From: Scheffersomyces stipitis CBS 6054 | Lineage: Eukaryota > Ascomycota > Pichiomycetes > Serinales > Debaryomycetaceae | Direction: 5' to 3' | Assembly (NCBI RefSeq): GCF_000209165.1 | Contig: NC_009043.1 | Coordinates: forward strand, 744,001-808,000 | Length of the DNA stretch: 64,000 bases | Part shown: positions 17,096 to 26,265 of the stretch, one piece after another | How the letters are laid out: the number at the start of each line of letters is the position of its first letter | Numbering within the stretch: position 1 is the stretch's first letter | Program-made: the position numbers and the translations under genes | Notes under the pieces: model-generated | Told to the model about the DNA's origin: nothing | What the model saw: only the letters and a program-made list of their open reading frames with translations | Database searches by the model: none

Positions 17096-19185
17096 ATGGG
17101 TACTCAAAAGAAGGAAAAGCAAAGAAGAGTCAGACAAAATGACACCAGAGACGGAAACCTCCGTGTGAAGGGTGAAAACTTTTACAGAGATGCTAAGAAG
17201 GTAAAACATTTGCAGATGTACAAGTCTGGTAGAGCAGTAAGAAATGCTCAAGGTGAGATTGTTCAAGCTGCTGCATTGCAGAGTACGGATGCTCCTACTG
17301 CCAGAGTTGATCCTAACAGAAAGTGGTTTGGCAACACCAGGGTAATTGCTCAGGATGCATTGACCCATTTCAGAGAAGCTATGGGTGACAAGAAACATGA
17401 TTCGTACCGAGTTTTGTTGAGAAGAAACAAGCTTCCCATGTCACTTTTGGATGAAAAGGACCAAACCGAGTCACCTACTGCTAAGATTATCGAAACCGAG
17501 TCTTTTCTGCTGGCTTTCGGTCCCAAGCAACAACGTAAGAAGCCAAGAGTAGCTGCTTCTAGTTTAGAAGATTTGGCCCAGCTGACGGAAACGGAAGCTA
17601 CTGAATTTCAGGAAAAGCAGGAACTCAATTCGACCTTGGGCTTAATGGGAGGTTCTTTCCTTGACAAAGAAGACTTTACCCAGGAGGCAAAGGAGGCCAT
17701 TTTTCACAAGGGTCAATCCAAGAGAATCTGGAACGAGTTATACAAAGTCATCGACTCTTCCGATGTTGTTATTCATGTCTTGGATGCTAGAGATCCCTTA
17801 GGAACAAGATGTGAATCCGTAGAGAAATATATCAGAGATGAATGTCCACATAAGCACTTGGTCTATGTGTTAAACAAGTGTGATTTAGTTCCCACTTGGG
17901 TTGCAGTACGTGTACTTACTAACATTTATTTTGGTTCAGCTTTGTTTTCACTATTCTATTGTCGTTTTTTATTCAATTCTCTCCTCTTTCTTTCTTTCTC
18001 TCCACCAAAGCCTTTTGTCAGGGTGATACTCTAGACTGGTCTTCCAGTCATACCCACAATGTTGCCTGTTACGTCTTTGGAAGAAAAATAGTTTTCGTCC
18101 GTGTTCCCAGACTTGTCTGGTTCTTCAGTCGTTTTGATTGTTGATTTGTTCACACTTGTCTTCCGTTTTGGTTGACTTCTTAGAAAACTATCGGGATCTT
18201 TTTGAGTTGAAGCTTTTCGAGGTTCGTCCTCCTTCATGATTAGCTTCGTAGTATAGAAACCGACATCTCATCATAAAGTTTATTTTCATTTTTCAATTTC
18301 AATTCTTTTCAGATTTTCAATTTCAATCTTATACAAACAAAGCTGATTCAATCTAATTGATTTTCATGACATTTTTACTAACATCTTTAGGCTGCATGGG
18401 TTAAGCACTTATCGAAGTCATATCCAACGTTGGCATTCCATGCTTCCATCACCAACTCTTTTGGTAAGGGTTCGTTGATTCAATTGTTGAGACAATTTTC
18501 TACTTTGCATTCAGACCGTAAACAGATTTCTGTAGGTTTCATTGGTTACCCGAATACCGGTAAGTCGTCGATTATCAACACTTTACGTAAGAAGAAGGTG
18601 TGTACTGTGGCTCCAATTCCTGGAGAAACCAAGGTTTGGCAATATATCACGTTAATGAAGAGAATTTTCTTGATCGATTGCCCTGGTATTGTTCCACCTT
18701 CTTCTAAGGATACCGAGTCAGACATTCTCTTCAGGGGTGTCGTCAGAGTGGAACACGTTTCCAATCCTGAACAGTATATTCCAGACATGTTGCTGAAGTG
18801 TGAACGTAAACATTTGGAAAGAACCTACGAAATCCACGGCTGGAGCAAGTTTGAAGACGATGCTTCTCTTTTGGAGAATGCTAGTACCGAGTTCATCGAA
18901 TTGATTGCCAGAAAGCAAGGTAGATTGCTTAAGGGTGGCGAGCCAGACGAAAGCGGTGTTGCTAAGCAAATCTTGAACGATTTCAACAGAGGAAAAATTC
19001 CTTGGTTTGTTCCTCCACCTAAGGATACCGAAGAAGAAAGAACCGGTACCGACAACAAGGCTGGCTACAAGAGAAAGAGAGCTGAAAAAGAAGAAAGAGA
19101 AAACAAGAAAGCGAAGGTTGAAGAAGAAGGACAGCAACAAGAAGAAAGTCAAGCCGAAGAAGAGTGGAAGGGTATTGAAGACTAA
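17096..19185 (+). CDS. NOG2: 60S pre-ribosome GTPase Nog2, two exons
   Basis: Coding exons are 17096-17905 and 18391-19185, giving 534 residues. Nog2 is a circularly permuted GTPase on late nuclear pre-60S particles that gates nuclear export. The permuted order is visible: NKCDLVP (G4) near the end of exon 1, then GYPNTGKSS (G1) and DCPGIVPP (G3) in exon 2. The N-terminal NGP1NT domain ([22 protein letters not shown]) is near-identical to the family. The splice restores [13 protein letters not shown], matching S. cerevisiae. The C-terminus is Lys/Glu-rich. Codons 138-139 are CTG CTG in a conserved stretch where leucine is unlikely, which is evidence for CUG-Ser decoding. Confidence 0.97.
17906..18390 (+). 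other. NOG2 intron
   Basis: 485 bases with donor GTACGT at 17906, branch site TACTAAC at 18376-18382 and acceptor TTTAG ending at 18390. It is long for a yeast intron. The same intron in S. cerevisiae hosts the snR191 snoRNA. A second perfect TACTAAC lies at 17917-17923, only 11 bases after the donor. Confidence 0.93.
18015..18268 (+). ncRNA. snR191: Candidate H/ACA snoRNA in the NOG2 intron (snR191-like)
   Basis: In S. cerevisiae the NOG2 intron encodes snR191, an H/ACA guide for two 25S rRNA pseudouridines. Here the intron middle shows the matching layout. An H box AGAAAA (fits ANANNA) is at 18182-18187, and an ACA three bases from the proposed end is at 18263-18265. Between them, GAAGC (18209-18213) pairs with GCTTC (18243-18247) around GAGG/CCTC, and CGG (18192-18194) pairs with CCG just before ACA. 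Upstream are the hairpins GACTGG/CCAGTC near 18034-18049 and CCAGAC/GTCTGG near 18107-18120. GTCA at 18017 pairs with TGAC at 18173. The size of about 254 bases is close to the yeast RNA. The ends are approximate. Confidence 0.6.
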
Positions 19186-19464
19186 ATCAGTAGCAAAGAC
19201 TAGAACCTTCAGTTTAGCTGAAGTTTAACTAATATTTCATTTCTGTACAATAGAGCATTCTTGAGCCAGGGTAGCATTTTATAGCATTACATAATACGAT
19301 TACAAGTTAATGGAACATTCTATCATAGAGCTTGGATAGTGTAGTATATAGTATATATTAATTGCAAGAATCAATATCTAATTTACATGGAAATGAAGAA
19401 TATTATAGAAGGAAAACATACAAGTACAAGTTTGTTCTAAAAGCGGCATAGCAACCAACAAAAG
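19186..19464. other. Convergent 3' spacer between NOG2 and POP2
   Basis: AT-rich, with TATATA-like elements near 19342-19359. No gene is seen. Confidence 0.5.
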
Positions 19465-20922
19465 TCAAAGGGGTCTTCCATAGTGAACGACACCGCTTTT
19501 TGAGTTGCCTCCCGAGGGTGTTGAGGGCTGAGGAATGGCCCCGTTGATCTGAAATTGCTCGTCTACAGATCCGTTACCATACAAATTGCCCAAGCCCCAG
19601 ATGTAGCCCTTGAAGCGTGAAAACGAAGCAAGATCAAAAGACGACTGTCTCAAAAGCTCCTTGAAACACTCCATTGACAAGTAGGCATGTAAAGTAGAGG
19701 TCATTTGCTGTTGATGGCCCGGAAAGTGAGATGACATAGACGCAGCAAAGTGTTGACGGATAGCAGGAGAGATAGGCAATAAGTGCAATTCTTCAGCCAA
19801 ATATTCTATGGATGGTTTATTATTGGAAGCCTTAGCTGTATCTTCGCCATTGGGTGTGTTCAACAACTGGCTACCGATATACTTCAAGTCGTAGAAGTTG
19901 GGGAAGTACTTGGAGCACCAGGAGTAGAAGTCTTTTTCATCGACAGGAAGATTATCGTTGATGAGCAAGCTAACAAAGAAGCCCAAGTCATACCCAGCAT
20001 GATAACTGATCCAATTGATGGACAGGTCCAAAAGCAAACCACTTTCAATCAAGAGTTCAGCAAATGAAAAATGAGGAATACCCTGAGTCATGTGCATCTG
20101 GAAGTTTATCTGCGACGACTGCGACAACATGGTCAAATGTTCTTCGTTGAACATCTCCTTAGTCAAGTCATACAAGAAGTTGAACTGCCAGATGATGCTG
20201 GAACTGATCTCGTTGTTTTTGATCTTGGTGACACAGAATGACAACTGGATCAAGTTCAACAAGTCCAGGTTGGAACGCAACGTCTGGAAATGATAGTCAG
20301 ACGATGACTTGAACGTGCCTACTGGTCTTGCTACGATGCCCGGGATTTCCTCGTGTATGGCGATGAAGATCTTGGATGTCTTGTCGTTGATGAAGGTTCG
20401 TAAGGTGTGAAACTCATTTTCCAAGTTTTGCACCCAGACCTCTTTGATGAGAGGAGCCTGATTATGTAACTGATGAGAAGGAATCTGCTGTTGGACTTGG
20501 TGGGCTGCCTGATGGGCTGCCTGTAACTGCTGGAACTGATGCTGCTGTTGCTGTTTCTGCTGTTGTAATTGTAATTGTAAGACAGGATTTACCAGAGCTC
20601 CAGTGGTCAAACCAGAGTTCAAACCAGAGTTCAAGCCTGAGCCTGGACCATTTACATTCCCTGGAACGACGTTTCCGTTAGAAGTTCCATTAATTGCAGC
20701 TAACAAAGGATTAGTACTGACGTTCTGAGCTGTGGGTGTTCCTATGGGCTGGTGCTGGTGTTGTTGCTGGAGATGATGGTTCAAAAGCTGTTGTCTCTGT
20801 AACTGGTGCTGTTGCAACTGGAGCTGTGAAATCTGCGGGGACTGGCCGGTAGCATTCATGGGCTGTTGCTGCTGCTGGAGTTGGTGCAGCTGGAGATACT
20901 GGAGATGTGGATTAACGTTCAT
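19465..20922 (-). CDS. POP2: CCR4-NOT deadenylase-fold subunit Pop2/Caf1
   Basis: Protein of 485 residues. The first 155 are Gln-rich with several polyQ runs and a Gly/Asn/Ser patch. Residues about 160-450 form the CAF1 RNase-D-type fold, with EVWVQNLENEF, TFKSSSDYHFQTLRSNLDLL, WQFNF and WISYHAGYDLGFF. It binds the NOT1 MIF4G domain and bridges Ccr4 for mRNA deadenylation. The metal-binding DEDD set appears incomplete: the first Asp aligns with His190, Glu192 and Asp312 are kept, and the last Asp aligns with Thr409. S. cerevisiae Pop2 is likewise degenerate, so Ccr4 may be the main nuclease. NOT1 lies 6 kb away on the same strand. Confidence 0.94.
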   Translation of the reverse strand: MNVNPHLQYLQLHQLQQQQQPMNATGQSPQISQLQLQQHQLQRQQLLNHHLQQQHQHQPIGTPTAQNVSTNPLLAAINGTSNGNVVPGNVNGPGSGLNSGLNSGLTTGALVNPVLQLQLQQQKQQQQHQFQQLQAAHQAAHQVQQQIPSHQLHNQAPLIKEVWVQNLENEFHTLRTFINDKTSKIFIAIHEEIPGIVARPVGTFKSSSDYHFQTLRSNLDLLNLIQLSFCVTKIKNNEISSSIIWQFNFLYDLTKEMFNEEHLTMLSQSSQINFQMHMTQGIPHFSFAELLIESGLLLDLSINWISYHAGYDLGFFVSLLINDNLPVDEKDFYSWCSKYFPNFYDLKYIGSQLLNTPNGEDTAKASNNKPSIEYLAEELHLLPISPAIRQHFAASMSSHFPGHQQQMTSTLHAYLSMECFKELLRQSSFDLASFSRFKGYIWGLGNLYGNGSVDEQFQINGAIPQPSTPSGGNSKSGVVHYGRPL

Positions 20923-21723
20923 ATTAGAAAATGATACTTCAGTATAGAAGACACAATATCACAATTATAGACGGATAAAGTTAAATTTTATAAAGAATGA
21001 GATCACAATCTAGTAGATTTATCAAAAGGACTTATCAAAAGGACTTATTCAAGAAAGAAGATCTATTCAAGATGGTGGACTTTTTCAATAGCAATAGATT
21101 TAGTGTCGTAGACTTATTCAAGATGAATATTATAGTATATGAGTCCGAATTCAATTTATTCAGACAAACTTTTTATATCCTTCTTATTATTGCTTTTACG
21201 TCACTTATTCAATCACTTGATTTACTGAGGTATCAAGCTCTGACTCTGATCTTTCTGATTCTATTCGAAGATAAATGGTATTCAAATTGGTTCGAATGTT
21301 GGCGTTTCCAGACGGATTTCGCTTGTTCTTCAAGCAACACGCAGTTCAAATCTATTCAAGCTGCAATATGCCACGTTTCAAAGCGTCAATCCGGATATTT
21401 GGAGGTTTGTCAAGATGGTCTTTGGACAAAAGGAGCATTTCTATGTAACAGAGTTGTTCTTGAGGTTGGAAAAAATTGATGAGTGATGTGCAGGACAAAT
21501 AAATCTATGGAGAACAAGAGGTATATGAATAGAATAGTAGAAATAGAAGCACATGAAGGTAACGAAAAGACATTTGTACATAGAAAACTTAGAATGTAAA
21601 CCGTTAACTACAAGTATCTGTATTTGTTAAGTCTTTCAAAAATCAATTTTTTTCAGTCTTCACAATTTTTACAATTCAATTCTACAACACACATTCTCTA
21701 CTATTGTACATTTTTTTATGTCT
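20923..21723. other. POP2 upstream region and CDC50 3' flank
   Basis: About 800 bases of AT-rich DNA with short direct repeats near its left end. It contains an ATG-started open frame at 20997-21479 (160 codons) that I do not accept as a gene: it repeats the DLFK word, uses three CTG codons and overlaps the repeats. Confidence 0.45.
21019..21044. repeat. Tandem 13-base repeat TTATCAAAAGGAC
   Basis: Two exact copies at 21019-21031 and 21032-21044, followed by scattered TATTCAAGA words at about 21046, 21065 and 21116. It lies roughly 100 bases upstream of the POP2 start. Confidence 0.85.
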
Positions 21724-22950
21724 TTATAACTGCTCTCTGTGGTTGGTGCCTCCTGAAAAAGCATTGTTGCCTTGCAAATAATTATGATCCCCTATCCTTC
21801 TAGGCTTGATCAAGTGTTGCAACAAGAAAGCAACGGCCAACACCAAGGCAATCACAGCGACGATGATGTATATCACACCCAAGCTCATGTTTCTACCTCC
21901 AAAGATGGAGTTGGTAGTGATGACAATGCTCTTGGAGCCGCCAAAGACCGTCACGGGGTAGTGCAAGTCGATGGAGATTTGGTACAGGCCAGAAGACATG
22001 GTGTCTGTGGTATTCTTTCCATACAACTTGTAGAATGACGGAAGTCCAGCCGTTCTCATCCAGTTGTGCAAATGTTCCCAGGTTGACAAATCTGGCAAGT
22101 TCGACTCATTATAACCATTCGGGAACATTTTGTCCCAATTTGGAGGAGGCACAATGTCGTCTGGGTTATATGTTGTTTTCTTAAACTTGTGGTCTCTATC
22201 TGACGGCCATGAGATACCTACGTCACTGGTGAGATATGTTTGGTTGATGCTGTTGCTCTTGGTGTTCAATAACACGGGACTGGAGATGGTATCGTTGAAG
22301 TACGAGTTGGCTATCAAGCCACAGGGGTAGATAAGTTTCTGGGAATCACCAGATCCACGATGTTTCAACGGCTTGCAGGCATCAGTAACATCGTCAGACG
22401 AAACAGCCTTACCGCCTAATTGGCCCAAGTCGTAGGAGTCTACATACTTACGGTGATTTTGAAAGAAGTTGGTAAGCTTGTAGTAGAGAAAGAGCGGAGG
22501 CTTCAAGTCAGTAGGTAAGTCGAATTGGATTTCACAAGTTTGGTAGAAATCAGACGAATTTTCATCTTCCGTGCTGTTCACTATTCGCCACTTAAAGCCA
22601 GGGTCTTTATTGTTCAGATTGAAGTGGTAGCTGGTGTATTTATTGGGCACAGACTCAAAACTAGAATTGGCCAATTGATGGCATTTGGAATAGTTTACTG
22701 TCAACAATTGAACACTGTAGGTAGTATGGAGAATGGCAATGCCTAGTGGGGCAAAAATGACCGCAAGAACAAAGAGGAATGGGATCACTGAACTGGGAGT
22801 TAAGATGGGTTGCCATGCCTTGAGTCTTTGCTGTCTGAATGCTGTGTTAGGTGGTTTTCTTGATTTGTGAATGTTGGAGGCTGAGGCTTCTCCGAGGATA
22901 TCGTTGTCATCGTCATCTTCTGACGTCTTTCTACGGCGCAAGAAGTTCAT
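21724..22950 (-). CDS. CDC50: Flippase beta subunit of the Cdc50/Lem3 family
   Basis: Protein of 408 residues. A cytosolic N-terminus with an acidic patch precedes FRQQRLKAWQP, then membrane segment 1 at about residues 53-75, a large lumenal domain, and membrane segment 2 at about 358-380. Lumenal landmarks are YSKC, the TCEIQFDLP block, and YPCGLIANSYFNDTI with paired cysteines, plus many N-glycosylation sequons. Cdc50 proteins chaperone type 4 P-type ATPases, such as Drs2, that flip phospholipids in the trans-Golgi and plasma membrane. It could be the Lem3 or Crf1 version; I cannot separate these by eye. The ATG at 22950 is the first in frame. Confidence 0.9.
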   Translation of the reverse strand: MNFLRRRKTSEDDDDNDILGEASASNIHKSRKPPNTAFRQQRLKAWQPILTPSSVIPFLFVLAVIFAPLGIAILHTTYSVQLLTVNYSKCHQLANSSFESVPNKYTSYHFNLNNKDPGFKWRIVNSTEDENSSDFYQTCEIQFDLPTDLKPPLFLYYKLTNFFQNHRKYVDSYDLGQLGGKAVSSDDVTDACKPLKHRGSGDSQKLIYPCGLIANSYFNDTISSPVLLNTKSNSINQTYLTSDVGISWPSDRDHKFKKTTYNPDDIVPPPNWDKMFPNGYNESNLPDLSTWEHLHNWMRTAGLPSFYKLYGKNTTDTMSSGLYQISIDLHYPVTVFGGSKSIVITTNSIFGGRNMSLGVIYIIVAVIALVLAVAFLLQHLIKPRRIGDHNYLQGNNAFSGGTNHREQL

Positions 22951-23353
22951 ACCTAGACAGAATTCCTTGACAGCAGAGTGTAATGGTTGGCCTTAAACTC
23001 GAGAATAAGAACTAAGTCGAATGGAGAGATCAAAATTAAATTCAAGGCTGAGAAGTCGTGCACCCGCAAGTACGTCTGTAGTCTCTGTATAAAATGTGCG
23101 GTATTCTAAATATATAAACGTCTTTATTCAAATCCTCTTAGAAAAATCGTTTTCTTAGTGTACAGTAAAGACATAGTAAATATATATTGCATAGTCAATT
23201 CCAACTGTTGTCTGGATTTTGAATTCACTTTTTCGGTTTTCGTGTAAATGAATTTGTCTATTTTTTTTCTAAATGTTTCTCCAACCATACTCTAACTACA
23301 ACTCTTCTATCATGACGTGTATACTTTCTATTTTGGTGGCCTATTAATCATTA
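22951..23353. other. CDC50 upstream region
   Basis: Spacer of 403 bases between the CDC50 start and the BRE5 end, both on the minus strand. It is AT-rich with a T-run near 23262-23269. Nothing else is seen. Confidence 0.45.
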
Positions 23354-24895
23354 TTAATCACTACGCGTAGCAGTGCGGTTGCTCTTCTTCCCAACAACTT
23401 TCTTCTCGCCCTTGGCAGCCTTCTGTTGTGGAGTCTGTTGTGGCGACTGTTTGCTATTTGTGACAGCTGAGCCCGCGGGCTTGTCCTTTTTCTTGTTGAT
23501 GCTGTGGTAACTGTTGCCTGTCTTTGACTCACGAGGTTCCAACAGGATGACGATACCATCTACAATGGTTTCACCAGCTTCAAGGGCCTTGTGTTGGGCG
23601 TCATAGGTGACAAAGTCACAGAGCGCAATGTTCAGATTGGTCTTGAAGTACTTGAGCTCACCAAAGTGTTTTGAAATGTGATCTCTCAACAATTTCTCAT
23701 CGAGTTCTCTGATCCCCCGAATGTAGATGGGGTACCATTCTTCTTTCTTTTTGCTGCCTATACCATTAGCTGGAGGGGTTGTAGCAGCTTTCTTGGCTGG
23801 GGCTGGAGACAACTTTGCTACAGCAACTGGCTTATTCTTAGGAGGAGCGGCCTGTGAGGCCAATGCTGCCCAAGACAAAGGTTGGCCTGGAGCAGACTTG
23901 GCAGTCACAGCAGTAGAAGACTCTTCTTCGTTCTTGGAGGCCACAGAGTCAGTAGGAGACAATTCCTTCACTGGTTCTTGTGTAGATTCCTTAGTTTCAG
24001 ACTTTTCAACTGGTTCTGGAGTCACAGGAGCTTCAGGTTTTTGTTTCTCTTCAGATGGGACCGAAGAAGCGGAAGTGGTTTCAGACTCGGCAGAAGCAGC
24101 AGAGGAAACAGCGGTCGTGTTGGCAGAAGCAGCAGAAGCAGCAACAGTAGCAACAGTAGGAGTTGCAGCGGCAACTGGAACAGTTGTAGCAGCAGTAGAC
24201 GTTGGAGCAGCAGTAGAAGTCGAAGTAGACGTTGACGTAGAATTAGCAGAAATACTAGTGGCACTAGAAGCAGCCTTGGGAGTACTAGTAGAAGCTTCAG
24301 TAGTAGTTGCTGCAGTAGCAGAAGCATTAATGGTTTCTCCGTTACGAACAGGTTTCTTTTCTTCCTTCTTAACGGCCTTGAATTCACCAAAGTCGATAAA
24401 TCTCAAAACATCATTGGCTACATCAAATGAGTTTTCCTTCTTACCTGGAGTCAAGACGAAGGTCTGGGTGAATTGGTGATAGACAGAGTCTTCTTTGGCC
24501 CATTCACCAAATACGACAATCAAGATGTTCTTCTCCAACGAAACTTCAAACGCGGCCGAAGTGACTACGATACGGTTGTTTGCTTTCAACTCTGGATCGT
24601 TCTTGAAACGAGTTCTGATAGCTTCGGTGCCATGAGCAGCATGGATGGTTTTAACTTCGTCTTCAGCAGTATTAGCAGAATCCACTGGGAAGGAGTCGTG
24701 AGAAATCAGAGCGTTTTGGTGGTATATCTTGTGGATATTCTCGATGTTGGTGTTGTAGAAGTCGTAGTAGGATACGATGAAGTACCAGCCTATAGAGGAG
24801 GCTCTTTCCTGGGACAAAACCGAGGTTGGAGCAGGGGTTGTGGCCAATTCCGGAGCCGTGGTTGCGGCAGAAGCCGGAGGTGGGGACATGGTCAT
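23354..24895 (-). CDS. BRE5: NTF2- and RRM-domain protein Bre5 (G3BP-like)
   Basis: Protein of 513 residues from the ATG at 24895; the frame runs on to a TTG at 25090 without another Met. An N-terminal NTF2-like domain spans about residues 33-165, with GWYFIVSYYDFYN and HQFTQTFVL. A long Ala/Ser/Thr-rich linker follows at about 185-375, then an RRM at about 400-475 (YPIYIRGI, LCDFVTYD), and a basic tail. Bre5 is the cofactor that binds and activates the deubiquitinase Ubp3, acting in COPII transport, ribophagy and stress granules. The RRM RNP motifs are degenerate, as in Bre5. UBC1 is the next gene upstream, a ubiquitin-themed pair. Confidence 0.88.
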   Translation of the reverse strand: MTMSPPPASAATTAPELATTPAPTSVLSQERASSIGWYFIVSYYDFYNTNIENIHKIYHQNALISHDSFPVDSANTAEDEVKTIHAAHGTEAIRTRFKNDPELKANNRIVVTSAAFEVSLEKNILIVVFGEWAKEDSVYHQFTQTFVLTPGKKENSFDVANDVLRFIDFGEFKAVKKEEKKPVRNGETINASATAATTTEASTSTPKAASSATSISANSTSTSTSTSTAAPTSTAATTVPVAAATPTVATVAASAASANTTAVSSAASAESETTSASSVPSEEKQKPEAPVTPEPVEKSETKESTQEPVKELSPTDSVASKNEEESSTAVTAKSAPGQPLSWAALASQAAPPKNKPVAVAKLSPAPAKKAATTPPANGIGSKKKEEWYPIYIRGIRELDEKLLRDHISKHFGELKYFKTNLNIALCDFVTYDAQHKALEAGETIVDGIVILLEPRESKTGNSYHSINKKKDKPAGSAVTNSKQSPQQTPQQKAAKGEKKVVGKKSNRTATRSD

Positions 24896-25602
24896 ACCAG
24901 GAAGGTGCGAAGATGACCGGATGGGACTCTGTATGTTGTGCTGAGAAATACAGCTGCTTCGAGGAGTTTGGCCGGGGTGGACTCTTGAATTTTTCACTTT
25001 GTAAATGGCGATTAGAATGCGGTAAAAGGTGGAAAATTTTGATTTTTCTTTGGGATGTATGCAGGCTGCGAGATTAGTCGACTGTAACAATGCTAGCGAA
25101 TGGAATGGAAATGTGGAGAGTTATGGAAGAGCTAAAGGGAAGAAGAAAAGGTGTGAAATGTATGGAGATATATAGGTGAATGTAGGAAGTTAGGAATAGA
25201 AAAATTGATATGAAAATTAGACTTTTTTGCTATTCTGGAGTTTTTTATTAGTCTGGTTTGGCCTCGTGAAAGTCAAGTTTCTATTTTTCAGTTAGAATAA
25301 TAAGCATAGCATAAAGTTTCTACAGAGCAACTAAAGGAAAGAGAAAACTTAACAGAAAATGTCTATAAATAGTGAGAATATCACATATATATCCCATCTA
25401 CAATTAGAATTTCTCACTTTAATATTCTCATGGTTCTCCCTCGTAGAAACTTACCATAGTCAGCTTCTATGGTAAGTTTGTCTTTTTACTTTTCTCATAG
25501 ATATTATAGCATTTCATGGCTTCACATCTACAACATCATTCCATAGATGCCATTCTACTCTCTTCTACACTTTCTCTTAGCTAAGCTTAGTATTCTATAC
25601 GC
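24896..25602. other. BRE5 upstream region and UBC1 3' flank
   Basis: 707 bases, AT-rich and GA-rich next to BRE5. It holds the perfect hairpin at 25447-25479. There is no ATG-started gene. The BRE5 frame stays open through 24896-25090 without an ATG. Confidence 0.45.
25447..25479. repeat. Perfect 13-bp inverted repeat (hairpin)
   Basis: AAACTTACCATAG at 25447-25459 and its exact complement CTATGGTAAGTTT at 25467-25479 flank a 7-base loop. It lies about 125 bases past the UBC1 stop on a minus-strand transcript, and 550 bases before BRE5. It could be a transcript hairpin or the remnant of a mobile element; no target duplication was noticed. Confidence 0.9.
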
Positions 25603-26265
25603 TTATTGACACTCTTTAAGCAACTCTTCCAATATCTGGTTCTCCAAGTCGCCCTTGTTGCTGACACCGTTGAAGCTCTTGACACCCATTCTTCTCAACA
25701 CCTCGATGGTCTTGTCACGGGGGAAGCCCATGTTTTCGAACTGGCCTACAATTGACTCGTCTATTCCGTAAAGGGCCGAGTCGCTGAACTCGGACTTGCC
25801 CTCTTCGTCTCTGTCACTAGCATAGATCTTGGTCCAGTACGCAGCTGTTTCATCAAAGCCTGTCTTGTTAGTCAAGTAATGCTTAGCAACTTCAGCATCT
25901 TGTGGATCATTTGGTTCCGGCGATTGTAACAACGACTGCAATGATATCAAGGTGCTTTTCAACGTCAAGATGGGAGTCCACGCGTCCTTCAAGATATCCA
26001 AACAGATGGCCCCAGTCACTGACGAGATGTTGGGATGGTAGATCTTGGTCAGGAATTTCATCACTGGTGGTTTGAATGGATACTCGTTGGGGATGGTGAT
26101 GTCAACCAGAAAAACACCTCCTTGGTACGGAGTGCCTGGTGGCCCTTTGAAGAAACCAGTCAACTTGGTCAAGTCGTTTTCATTGTTCAACTTCAACGAA
26201 ACACCAGACTGCGTGTCTTGACGACATTCTTCTAATTCTTTGGCAATTCTCTTAACACGAGACAT
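25603..26265 (-). CDS. UBC1: Ubiquitin-conjugating enzyme E2 with C-terminal UBA domain
   Basis: Protein of 220 residues. The UBC fold spans residues 1-150, with the HPNI motif at 77-80 and the catalytic cysteine at residue 88 (GAICLDIL). A linker leads to a UBA domain at about 170-218, with the MGF loop (FENMGFPRDKTIEVLRRM). This two-part build and length match Ubc1/UBE2K, which extends Lys48-linked chains, including for the anaphase-promoting complex. The ATG at 26265 gives the conserved SRVKRIAKEL start. No oddities were seen. Confidence 0.96.
   Translation of the reverse strand: MSRVKRIAKELEECRQDTQSGVSLKLNNENDLTKLTGFFKGPPGTPYQGGVFLVDITIPNEYPFKPPVMKFLTKIYHPNISSVTGAICLDILKDAWTPILTLKSTLISLQSLLQSPEPNDPQDAEVAKHYLTNKTGFDETAAYWTKIYASDRDEEGKSEFSDSALYGIDESIVGQFENMGFPRDKTIEVLRRMGVKSFNGVSNKGDLENQILEELLKECQ

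Noticed and set aside
20997..21479. 160-codon ATG-started frame between POP2 and CDC50
   Set aside because: It begins in short direct repeats, repeats the word DLFK, uses three CTG codons, and has no relative I know. Probably chance.
23727..24479. 250-codon open frame antisense to BRE5
   Set aside because: It is the complement of the Ala/Ser/Thr low-complexity linker of BRE5; the repetitive GCN codons keep the other frames open.
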